This document shows, piece by piece, positions 1-6,516 of a stretch of DNA of 17,618 nucleotides (position 1 is its first letter; the number at the start of each line of letters is the position of its first letter). The stretch is from LC029 sp036676475 (GTDB lineage Bacteria > Bacillota > Bacilli > Aneurinibacillales > RAOX-1). The notes under the pieces were generated by a model, which ran no database searches, was not told the DNA's origin, and saw nothing but the letters and a program-made list of their open reading frames with translations. The DNA lies in NCBI GenBank assembly GCA_036676475.1, contig JAKFCU010000096.1:1-17618 (forward strand), written 5' to 3'. The position numbers were made by a program, and so were the translations under genes.

Positions 1-1
1 C

Positions 2-520
2 AACGTTATTCATGAAAAAGAAGATATTTACTACCTCACTTTTGAAGAACTTCACGAAGTCGTACGCACAAATAAACTGGATTACCAGATCATCAGCAAA
101 CGAAAAGACGAGTACAAATTATATGAAAAACTAACTCCACCACGTGTGATCACGTCTGATGGTGAAATCATTGCAGGTAAGTACAAACGAGAAAATCTCC
201 CAGCCGAAGCTATTGTAGGTCTACCTGTTTCTTCCGGAGTTATAGAGGGACGAGCACGTGTCATCTTAAACATGGAAGATGCTGATCTAGAAGATGGAGA
301 TATATTAGTCACCTCATTTACTGACCCTAGCTGGACAACATTGTTTGTATCCATAAAAGGCCTAGTCACCGAAGTTGGTGGACTGATGACCCATGGAGCA
401 GTTATCGCACGTGAATATGGCTTACCAGCAGTTGTCGGAGTGGAAAATGCTACCAAACTGATAAAAGATGGGCAACGAATTCGCGTGCATGGAACAGAAG
501 GGTATATCGAAATATTGTAA
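2..520 (+). CDS. C-terminal part of rifampicin phosphotransferase / PEP synthase-like phosphohistidine-domain protein
   Basis: The reading frame is open from the window edge to the TAA at 518-520, so only the last 172 residues are present and the 5' end is missing. The fragment is a PEP-utilising-enzyme mobile (swivelling histidine) domain: the run GGLMTHGAVIAREYG around fragment residue 131 carries the histidine that is phosphorylated, and it is followed by the family ending GVENATKLIKDGQ and GTEGY. In classic PpsA this domain sits in the middle and a PEP-binding barrel follows. Here the protein stops just after it, which is the ATP-grasp / substrate / His-domain order of rifampicin phosphotransferases and of B. 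subtilis Pps-like proteins. By family, the His carries phosphate from ATP to rifampicin or a related substrate in the cytoplasm. The substrate cannot be told from this fragment. Confidence 0.85.
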   Translation, partial: NVIHEKEDIYYLTFEELHEVVRTNKLDYQIISKRKDEYKLYEKLTPPRVITSDGEIIAGKYKRENLPAEAIVGLPVSSGVIEGRARVILNMEDADLEDGDILVTSFTDPSWTTLFVSIKGLVTEVGGLMTHGAVIAREYGLPAVVGVENATKLIKDGQRIRVHGTEGYIEIL

Positions 521-550
521 TTGCCGAATACGTCCAGATTTAATTAGCAG

Positions 551-578
551 CACCGCTCCAGTGATTACCAGAGCGGTG
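551..578 (+). other. Perfect hairpin after the phosphotransferase gene
   Basis: CACCGCTC (551-558) and GAGCGGTG (571-578) form an 8-bp GC-rich stem with a 12-nt loop, 30 bp past the stop codon. No U-tract follows, so this may stabilise or process the mRNA 3' end rather than terminate it. The true terminator appears to be the next hairpin, at 674-709. Confidence 0.5.
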
Positions 579-673
579 TCTCACCATCCCTATCTAATAG
601 AAATTATACTAGGGGTAGCACCAAGATTTTTGACAAAACATACGCTAATACAATTTATTCCAATTATTAAATG

Positions 674-709
674 AAGCGACGTAAAACATACCTTTGCGTC
701 GCTTTTTTT
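674..709 (+). terminator. Intrinsic terminator
   Basis: AAGCGACG (674-681) pairs perfectly with CGTCGCTT (697-704) around a 15-nt loop, and a run of seven T (703-709) follows. It ends transcription from the phosphotransferase gene. The convergent DUF1796 gene finishes at 811, so the hairpin could also help from the other side. Confidence 0.85.
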
Positions 710-810
710 GAAAGAAAAAGAATGTAAGGGCTATAAAATGTTGCAATTTATGAAACATACTATTGTCCTCATATCATTTAATCTGGAAAAAACATGGTTC
801 TAATAAAAAA

Positions 811-1497
811 TTAAGGAGTTAACGTTACTCCATTTAGAACATGATCCCATATTGTAATGTCATGGATACGATTAGGGACTTGAATACTACAAACCCTATC
901 TAATCTCCAATTCATTTCTACAACATGGGGTAAACCTTCTATAGGATTAATAATGACTACATGAAATAAACCGTTTGTTAATTTACGTAAAGCGGATTGT
1001 AGTTCAATTGCTTCCTTGTAAGTTGCCGACCACCTTACAAAGAGAATAGATTGACTGGTGTTCATTAGGTCAAGAAAACGATTAATACGGTTATTAAGTT
1101 TTTCTTTAAAAGAAGGGTATGTCGTAGTCCAATCTTGATTTGGAAGTATTGGGAAATCATGAACTGAAAGAATATTGTAACAAATATCTTCTACAAAATA
1201 TGATTCTATCTTAGTAAATCTATCATCAGAAAAAACAGGCGTTCCATCATCAAGATAAAAATGAGACCCATCTTTTAATTGCATATTTTTAAGTTCCATA
1301 AAGCCACGGAATTTATTATTTAACAATCTACTTACATCAGAAAGCGATAAGGATACTACCCAATCAAGAGGTAGTGAACACTTTCTTAGGTTTAGTCTTT
1401 TTATGTGAATTGTTGGATCACATGCACTACCTATTCCAATTACCGTATCATAAGATCGTTTAATTTCTTGTAGATATATTTTACTCACTCCTTTCAA
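811..1497 (-). CDS. DUF1796 family putative cysteine peptidase
   Basis: This 228-residue frame shows the DUF1796 signature: a beta strand ending in GIGSAC (Cys26), then RLNLRKCSLPLDWVVS, then LSDVSRLLNN and FRGFMEL. It continues through a middle VHDFP segment and a strand ILFVRWSA to a C-terminal region rich in beta strands. The family is annotated as a putative papain-like cysteine peptidase, with Cys26 the expected nucleophile. Substrate and role are unknown, and there is no signal peptide. It stands alone between a terminator and an IS-like remnant. The start is unclear. The longest frame begins at TTG 1497, but the only good ribosome binding site (AAAGGAG) lies inside the frame just after it, and the codon 8 nt beyond that site is ATA. 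The original start may have been lost, or the real N-terminus may be a few residues shorter. Confidence 0.7.
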   Translation of the reverse strand: MKGVSKIYLQEIKRSYDTVIGIGSACDPTIHIKRLNLRKCSLPLDWVVSLSLSDVSRLLNNKFRGFMELKNMQLKDGSHFYLDDGTPVFSDDRFTKIESYFVEDICYNILSVHDFPILPNQDWTTTYPSFKEKLNNRINRFLDLMNTSQSILFVRWSATYKEAIELQSALRKLTNGLFHVVIINPIEGLPHVVEMNWRLDRVCSIQVPNRIHDITIWDHVLNGVTLTP

Positions 1498-1528
1498 TGA
1501 TTATATATGCATAATTAAATAAATTTGA

Positions 1529-1763
1529 TTGGACAGAATTCGTTAGAAAATCAAAACCAAGGAGGAGTTTGATTGGGAACTGATTGAAACTCATTATGCA
1601 GATTGCTTAAAAAACATACAGCAAGAAGAATAAGTTGTACCAGGACTTTCGGGAAGAGTGATTCGGACCATGTTTTTGTTAAAATACATGGCTGACGAAG
1701 AGCTAAGAAGTGCGATTGTTGTTGACTACTTGTATTCTGTATACCTATAATGAGACTGTCCAA
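1529..1763. mobile_element. Insertion-sequence-like remnant bounded by short inverted repeats
   Basis: TTGGACAG (1529-1536) and CTGTCCAA (1756-1763) are exact inverted repeats 235 bp apart, and the right end reads GAGACTGTCCAAAAA, a familiar IS end. Between them, a + strand frame near 1550-1630 gives EEFDWELIETHYADCLKN and then a stop, which resembles the N-terminus of DUF772/IS5-type transposases. A second piece follows in another context (MFLLKYMADEELR near 1665-1710). No intact transposase remains, so this is an internally deleted element or a gene relic. The family assignment is tentative. Confidence 0.4.
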
Positions 1764-1787
1764 AAATTACAATTGAAAATACTAATA

Positions 1788-1936
1788 TACAATAGGTGCC
1801 CATAATTCGGGAGAATAGGAAAGCTAAAAGCACGGGCCCGCCACTGTATTCGGGGAGTTATTTAAGTCACTGGGGAAACCTGGGAAGGCTTGAATGGACA
1901 ACAATGATCCGAGAGTCAGGAGACCTGCCTATTGTA
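1788..1936 (+). promoter_or_regulatory. Cobalamin (adenosylcobalamin) riboswitch aptamer
   Basis: The closing stem P1 is a perfect 9-bp pair, TACAATAGG (1788-1796) with CCTATTGTA (1928-1936). Inside it are the conserved B12-aptamer blocks in the right order: GGTGCCC at 1795, GGAAAGCTAAAAG near 1818-1830, GCCCGCCACTGT (1836-1847), GTCACTGG (1866-1873), CCTGGGAAGGC (1879-1889) and GATCCGAGAGTCAGGAGACCTGCC (1906-1929). By family it binds cobalamin in the nascent RNA and turns off the genes downstream. The next features are a terminator and the tandem ThiC paralogues, so it regulates them. Confidence 0.93.
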
Positions 1937-1986
1937 AATAAGGAATAACTCTCGTAATCAGGGTTTATTTTTGAACTTGGGTATGG

Positions 1987-2019
1987 AAAACTCAAGCCTT
2001 TTTAGGCTTGAGTTTTTTT
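1987..2019 (+). terminator. Riboswitch-controlled terminator with competing antiterminator
   Basis: AAAACTCAAGCCT (1987-1999) pairs perfectly with AGGCTTGAGTTTT (2004-2016) around a TTTT loop, and the T-run extends to 2019. Just upstream, CTTGGGT (1976-1982) can pair with ACTCAAG (1990-1996), which is the left arm of the terminator. That pairing would form an antiterminator with a 7-nt loop. This is the layout expected for transcription attenuation: cobalamin bound, terminator forms; cobalamin absent, read-through into the ThiC paralogues. Confidence 0.88.
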
Positions 2020-2059
2020 ACATTTATGGGAGTTTTATAAACAAAAGGAGGACATGATC

Positions 2060-3370
2060 ATGACCCAACTAGGTAGTGCTTTAAAGGGTTCAATCACATA
2101 TGAAATGGAACATATTGCAGCTAAGGAAAGGGTTACACCTGAATTTATAAGAAAAGGAGTTGCTGAAGGGATTATCGTTATCCCTCGTAATGTACAACGC
2201 CAAAATATGGTTCCTATTGGTATAGGTACAGGTCTAAGAACGAAAGTCAGTGCCAGTGTTGGCCTGTATGAAGAGGAAGAGAATTTTAACGTCGAAGTGG
2301 AAAAAATTAAAACAGCTGTTAAAGCTGGTACAGACGCCATTATGGATCTAAGTGTAAGCGGGGACATTCAGTTTATGCGAAAAAAGACGCTTATCACTAC
2401 CACTACACCAGTTGGTACTGTCCCTCTGTACGAGGCAATAAACCAAGCCAGTAAAAAATACCGTTCTTTCGTCAAGATGGGAGTTGAGGAATTATTTGAA
2501 GTTATTGAACGTCAGGCTGCTGATGGAATAGATTTTATGGCCCTTCATTGTGGAACGACCATGGATATTGTGGAGCGCGCCAAAAATGAAGGGCGGATTG
2601 ATCCTCTTGTAAGTTATGGAGCTTCACACCTGATAGGATGGATGCTATATAACCAGAGGGAAAACCCGCTGTATGAATACTATGATAGAGTTCTTGAAAT
2701 TGCTAGTAAGTACGATGTAACGGTTAGCCTTGCTGATGGGATGAGGCCGGGGTGTCTGGCCGATTCGTTAGATGGGGCTCAGGTACAAGAAATGGTGATT
2801 CTGGGGGAGCTCGTGAAACGAGCCCGAGAAGCAGGTGTGCAAGTTATGGTAAAGGGGCCAGGTCACGTACCTCTTAACCAAATTAAAGCAACGGTTACAT
2901 TACAAAAAAGCCTTTGTAAAGGAGCCCCTTACTTTGTTTTTGGCCCTGTTGTAACAGATATAGCTACTGGATATGACCATATAAGTGCTGCCATCGGTGG
3001 TGCAGTAAGCGCTTGGGCTGGTGCTGAGTTTATTTGCTATGTTACAGCCTCCGAACATATCGGTCTTCCTGATATCGACCAAGTTCATGAAGGAGTAATC
3101 GCTGCTCGAATTGCTGCTCATGCTGCAGATATAGCCAAAGGATTGCCGGGTGCAAAGGAATGGGATCTAGAACTTTCACGTGCCAGAAAGAGATTGGAAT
3201 GGGATAAGCAAATTTCACTCGCAATAGATCCCGAACGTGCTAGACGGTATAGAAAAGAAAGAAACAACGAATCATCAACAGCATGTTCAATGTGTGGAAA
3301 ATACTGTGCTCTGAAGATTGCATCTAAGTATTTAGATAATCCCAAAATAAGTTGTAATAAGAAAGGATGA
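2060..3370 (+). CDS. bzaA: ThiC paralogue, probable 5-hydroxybenzimidazole synthase subunit BzaA
   Basis: This 436-aa radical-SAM protein of the ThiC superfamily has the short clostridial-type length. It shows PVGTVPLYEA, the core SLADGMRPG with DSLDGAQ, the GPGHVP motif, TGYDHISAAIGGA, YVTASEHIGLP and a C-terminal iron-sulfur motif CSMCGKYC. The cysteine spacing is CX2CX3C, one residue shorter than the CX2CX4C of E. coli ThiC. Genuine thiC is normally under a TPP riboswitch. Here a cobalamin riboswitch leads to two tandem paralogues, as in anaerobic bza operons where BzaA plus BzaB turn aminoimidazole ribotide into 5-hydroxybenzimidazole for the cobamide lower ligand. The start is ATG 2060, 8 nt after AAAGGAGG; ATG 2054 is too close to that site. 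The residue before GPGHVP is Lys, where the second copy has Glu. The A/B naming rests on gene order only. Confidence 0.8.
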   Translation: MTQLGSALKGSITYEMEHIAAKERVTPEFIRKGVAEGIIVIPRNVQRQNMVPIGIGTGLRTKVSASVGLYEEEENFNVEVEKIKTAVKAGTDAIMDLSVSGDIQFMRKKTLITTTTPVGTVPLYEAINQASKKYRSFVKMGVEELFEVIERQAADGIDFMALHCGTTMDIVERAKNEGRIDPLVSYGASHLIGWMLYNQRENPLYEYYDRVLEIASKYDVTVSLADGMRPGCLADSLDGAQVQEMVILGELVKRAREAGVQVMVKGPGHVPLNQIKATVTLQKSLCKGAPYFVFGPVVTDIATGYDHISAAIGGAVSAWAGAEFICYVTASEHIGLPDIDQVHEGVIAARIAAHAADIAKGLPGAKEWDLELSRARKRLEWDKQISLAIDPERARRYRKERNNESSTACSMCGKYCALKIASKYLDNPKISCNKKG

Positions 3371-3375
3371 ATAAA

Positions 3376-4656
3376 ATGACTCAGGTATTAGCTGCCCGTG
3401 CAGGTAAAATCACTCCAGAGATGGAATGGATAGCTGCCCAAGAAAATGTAGATATTCAGTTTGTACAAGAGGGAGTAGCTGAAGGTAAAATCGTTATTCC
3501 TAGAAATATTTTGCGTAAACCATTTAATTATGTCGGTATCGGACAGGGACTACGTATAAAAGTAAATGCTCTTATCGGTACATCCAGTGACCGTGAGGAA
3601 CTGGTAGACGAAATAAAAAAGCTGGAAAATGTGGAATCTACTGGTTGTGATGCAGTAATGGATTTAAGCACCGGTGGTAATATTGATGGCATGAGACGTC
3701 TTTCACTGGATAACACAAACATTCCCGTTGGTACTGTGCCTATTTATCAGGCAGCTATTGAAGCTATTAAAAAACGAGGTAGTATTGTTGCTATGACAGA
3801 AGAGGATATGTTTGAAACGATCGAAAAACAAGCTGCAGATGGCGTTGACTTTATGGCTATTCACTCTGCTTTCAATTTAGAAACGCTTAATCGACTTAAT
3901 AAAAGTGGACGAATTACGGATGTGGTCAGTAGAGGGGGTTCATTCCTAACGGGATGGATGATTCATAATAATAAAGAAAACCCGTTATATGAACAATTTG
4001 ACAGATTGCTGGGAATCTTAAAGAAATATGACGTTACACTAAGCCTTGGAGATGCGATTCGCCCTGGTTGTACAGCTGATTCACTAGATGGAGCACAACT
4101 TCAAGGATTGATTGTTGCTGGCGAACTAGTAGCCAGAGCTCATGCGGTTGGCGTTCAGGTGATGGTAGAAGGCCCAGGACATGTTCCTATGAACCATGTA
4201 GAAGCAACTATGCTGTTACAGAAACGTTTATGTAATCATGCACCCTACTTTATTTTGGGAACATTGGCAACTGATGTAGCTCCCGGATATGATCATATTA
4301 CTTCCGCTATTGGTGGAGCCATTGCTGGTGCTGCCGGTGCTGACTTTCTATGCTATGTTACACCAGCCGAACATCTGGGGTTGCCTACAGAACAAGACGT
4401 CAAAGAAGGGGCTATAGCTGCCCGGATCGCTGCTCATGTGGCTGATCTTGCTCGAGGAAACAAGAAAGCATGGGAAAGAGATTTGCAAATGGCCAATGCA
4501 CGGGTAGTGCTTGATTTCGACAGGCAAATGAATCTTTCTATAGATCCTGAGAAATTAAGAGCAATCAAAGGCAATGGAAGTGGTGATCACCACTGCAAGG
4601 TTTGCGAATCGGATTGTGCAGCACAAATTGCAGCTAAATATTTTGGGATTATTTAA
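3376..4656 (+). CDS. bzaB: ThiC paralogue, probable 5-hydroxybenzimidazole synthase subunit BzaB
   Basis: This is a second ThiC-superfamily radical-SAM enzyme of 426 aa, clearly homologous to its neighbour along the full length: both start MTQ, share PVGTVP, RPGC and DSLDGAQ, EGPGHVPM, APGYDHITSAIGGA, YVTPAEHLGLP, and end with CKVCESDC (CX2CX3C, cluster ligands). The start is ATG 3376, 8 nt after AAAGGA. The ATG at 3367 overlaps the stop of the first gene and has no room for a binding site. The two genes are 5 bp apart, so they are one translationally coupled transcript under the B12 riboswitch. In studied anaerobes BzaA and BzaB act together, while BzaF does the same step alone. Methylation and activation genes (bzaC, bzaD, bzaE, cobT) are not adjacent. 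A pair of thiamine ThiC enzymes is the less likely alternative. Confidence 0.8.
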   Translation: MTQVLAARAGKITPEMEWIAAQENVDIQFVQEGVAEGKIVIPRNILRKPFNYVGIGQGLRIKVNALIGTSSDREELVDEIKKLENVESTGCDAVMDLSTGGNIDGMRRLSLDNTNIPVGTVPIYQAAIEAIKKRGSIVAMTEEDMFETIEKQAADGVDFMAIHSAFNLETLNRLNKSGRITDVVSRGGSFLTGWMIHNNKENPLYEQFDRLLGILKKYDVTLSLGDAIRPGCTADSLDGAQLQGLIVAGELVARAHAVGVQVMVEGPGHVPMNHVEATMLLQKRLCNHAPYFILGTLATDVAPGYDHITSAIGGAIAGAAGADFLCYVTPAEHLGLPTEQDVKEGAIAARIAAHVADLARGNKKAWERDLQMANARVVLDFDRQMNLSIDPEKLRAIKGNGSGDHHCKVCESDCAAQIAAKYFGII

Positions 4657-4703
4657 GTTTCGCACCCTGAGAAAACCAGAATTTAAAGCATGTTAAGAAG
4701 TTC

Positions 4704-4728
4704 AAAACCTTGGTACATCAAGGTTTTT
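4704..4728 (+). terminator. Intrinsic terminator of the bzaAB operon
   Basis: AAAACCTTG (4704-4712) pairs perfectly with CAAGGTTTT (4719-4727) around the loop GTACAT, ending in a T-run and followed after GGCC by five more T. It lies about 48 bp past the bzaB stop. Confidence 0.8.
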
Positions 4729-4757
4729 GGCCTTTTTCTATTTCATGCGTCAGCTTG

Positions 4758-4880
4758 CTTTATGGAGAAGAAATGTATCATTACGACGGAGATAGGGTAA
4801 AGCTGAACTTCAATCTAAAAGTTGCAAAAAAAATCTGGGATCACTTCTATGTCCCGTACATAAAAGTATTTTCGTTCTAA
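4758..4880 (+). pseudogene. Orphan C-terminal-type gene fragment cut off by a repeat
   Basis: An open stretch reads LYGEEMYHYDGDRVKLNFN and then KVAKKIWDHFYVPYIK before running into the 203-bp repeat at 4866 and stopping at 4880. It has protein-like composition but no start codon with a binding site and no upstream part, so it is a relic. It resembles the end of an extracellular solute-binding or similar protein, but I cannot assign the family. The break falls exactly where the repeat begins. Confidence 0.35.
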
Positions 4881-5068
4881 AAAAGGATGAATAGGGGAAA
4901 AAACTTCCGCTACTACAAGTTGGTAACCTTTACATTTAGTTAGAAAAGATGAATAACGGAATTTTTGGGCGCTATTTGTCCTTTTTACAAAGGATTTTAA
5001 AGGATAGGGGAACTTTTTTCCTTTATTGCTGCCCGCCCCACAAGGAAAGAGAGTTAATCGACAGTCTC
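4866..5068 (+). repeat. 203-bp dispersed repeat, copy 1
   Basis: This stretch matches 10559-10761 in direct orientation with no net insertion or deletion. My hand count gives about 27 differences in 203 positions, roughly 87% identity. The last 22 bases (from GGAAAGAGAG to CAGTCTC) are identical. It ends 45 bp before the start codon of the ferredoxin-MBL gene. It does not keep an open frame in both copies, so it is probably non-coding. Confidence 0.85.
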
Positions 5069-5113
5069 AATATTTTCAACAAACATTATTCTGGCATTGA
5101 AGGGGGACCAGCA

Positions 5114-5974
5114 ATGGCAACGGGAAAACGATTGGATACCAATGTGGAGGGAAGCTTTTATGTAACCACTGCATGCATCGATTGCGATCAGTGCCGGCAA
5201 ATTGCCCCGGATACGTTTTCGGAGATTGGGCGCTATTCTGCGGTGAGCAAGCAGCCCGCTCAGGAGGGGGAAGAAATGAAGGCTTTTTATGCCTTGCTTG
5301 CGTGTCCGACAGGTGCGATCAAAAGCGGGAAGATAAAAGGTCTCGGACAAGCTGCGCTAGATTTCCCGCTCCCGGTCGTGGATCATATTTTTTATTGCGG
5401 GTTTACCTCCCGTGATTCTTATGGAGCAAGCAGTTATTTCATTGTTCATTCCGAAGGCAACTGGTTGGTGGACGCTCCCCGCTGGACGCCTCATCTCGTT
5501 AAAGCATTCAAGAAAATGGGGGGAGTGAAATATATCTTTTTGACCCATCAGGACGATGTGGCTGATGCTGAAAAATATGCGGAAGCCTTTCAGGCAGAAC
5601 GGTTTATTCATGCCTGGGAGAAATCGGCCCAGCCCAATGCCGAGCACGTGATCGAGGGAGTGGAAAGCATTCCCTGGCACCTCGACTTTAGCTTTATCAT
5701 GGCTCCAGGTCATACGAAAGGTCATATGCTGCTGCTTTATCGCAATAAGTACTTATTTACGGGCGACCATCTAGCTTGGGACAGGAAGGAAGCCCAACTG
5801 ACAGCTTATCGTGATTATTGCTGGTACTCATGGACCGAACAAACGAAATCGATGGAGCGGCTCGCGCGCGAATCCTTTGAATGGATCCTTCCGGGTCACG
5901 GTACCCGAATCCATCTTCCTGAGCATGAAATGAAGGAAGCGATGCAGAAATTAGTGGAAAGGATGAAGGGTTGA
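5114..5974 (+). CDS. Ferredoxin domain fused to metallo-beta-lactamase-fold protein
   Basis: This 286-aa protein has two parts. Residues 15-70 form a small [4Fe-4S] ferredoxin domain with CIDCDQC (Cys21, 24, 27) and a fourth ligand in ACPTGAI (Cys64). Residues 90-285 form an MBL fold with THQDDVAD (His145 to Asp151), APGHTKGH (His200), FTGDH (Asp218) and LPGHG (His262). The first metal motif is not the usual HxHxDH: it keeps His145 but has Asp at the third position and no His after Asp151, so metal binding may be altered or partly lost. By family it is a cytoplasmic redox-linked hydrolase of unknown substrate. The start is ATG 5114, preceded by GAAGGGGGA. An ATG at 4949 would add 55 residues, but those are encoded by the repeat and the gap after it, so I reject it. 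Confidence 0.85.
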   Translation: MATGKRLDTNVEGSFYVTTACIDCDQCRQIAPDTFSEIGRYSAVSKQPAQEGEEMKAFYALLACPTGAIKSGKIKGLGQAALDFPLPVVDHIFYCGFTSRDSYGASSYFIVHSEGNWLVDAPRWTPHLVKAFKKMGGVKYIFLTHQDDVADAEKYAEAFQAERFIHAWEKSAQPNAEHVIEGVESIPWHLDFSFIMAPGHTKGHMLLLYRNKYLFTGDHLAWDRKEAQLTAYRDYCWYSWTEQTKSMERLARESFEWILPGHGTRIHLPEHEMKEAMQKLVERMKG

Positions 5975-6043
5975 GGTTTCCACACCGATTTAATTGGAAT
6001 AATACAACAAGACAAACATTACTATTCAAATGAGGTTGAATTC

Positions 6044-6370
6044 GTGAAAGAGGATCTGTTAACGATTTTACCAAAACCAATAAGAGAATTGTTGCAAAGA
6101 GAATGGGTAGATCCGCAGGGGAATAGGAAGAAATTAGTCGATTCCGTTGTGGCAGATGCCGGTTCATACGGTCTTCATGTAGAAGAAATGGTGCCTTGCC
6201 TTCATGCTGCCTATTATGCGTTTGAATCGACCGATAAGCCGGATGATGATGACCAGAAGCTGTCGGTCACGTTTGCAGTCGCCTACCGTTCGGCCTTCAA
6301 GCTACTTTCTTACGGAAAATATAAAGCAACAAGGACCAAAGGGGGCTGGATGCAGTATGAGAAGAGATAA
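6044..6370 (+). CDS. Hypothetical protein, possibly truncated
   Basis: This 108-aa protein starts at GTG 6044, with GAGGT 7 nt upstream. I do not recognise a family. The visible content is a charged helical N-terminus (LPKPIRELLQREW), a segment with HAAYYAFE, an acidic DKPDDDDQ loop and a basic C-terminus (YGKYKATRTKGG). There is no signal peptide or membrane segment. It follows the ferredoxin-MBL gene by 69 bp and could share its transcript. The last codons overlap the start of an msrA-like fragment in another frame, so its native C-terminus may have been replaced or shifted. Confidence 0.55.
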   Translation: MKEDLLTILPKPIRELLQREWVDPQGNRKKLVDSVVADAGSYGLHVEEMVPCLHAAYYAFESTDKPDDDDQKLSVTFAVAYRSAFKLLSYGKYKATRTKGGWMQYEKR

Positions 6371-6516
6371 AGGAACAGATGCTTGATGGGGAAATTCAGA
6401 CAGAATAATTTGTACCTTATACCTCTTTTGCGCTTGCGGAGGATTACCATACGCTAAGTGGCTTGTATCCCGATTGGGAGGAATCTGATTTTAGAAATAG
6501 GCTGGAATCTGAGTAA
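6361..6516 (+). pseudogene. Decayed C-terminal fragment of a peptide-methionine sulfoxide reductase A (msrA-like)
   Basis: In the frame starting at 6361 the sequence gives GEIQTE, a stop (6406-6408), then FVPYTSFALAEDYH, LSGLYPDWEESDF and a final stop at 6514-6516. MsrA proteins typically have an EIQTEI - PF - F - LAEDYHQKY segment and then a conserved MYPD-DF segment near the end, so the order fits. The inner part between EDYH and YPD looks shortened, and the stop interrupts the first motif. No MsrA N-terminal GCFW motif is present upstream. The assignment is by pattern memory only. Confidence 0.4.

Noticed and set aside
1551..1763. Minus-strand 70-aa open frame
   Set aside because: It lies across the IS-like remnant, has no binding site, and the protein-like signal is on the plus strand.
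2054..4656. Calling the two genes thiamine thiC duplicates
   Set aside because: The control element is a cobalamin riboswitch, not TPP, and the tandem pair matches bza operons. It is kept as a lesser alternative in the entries.
4949..5113. N-terminal extension of the ferredoxin-MBL gene from ATG 4949
   Set aside because: Most of it lies in the 203-bp repeat, whose other copy has no such frame. ATG 5114 has a good binding site and leaves a normal ferredoxin start.
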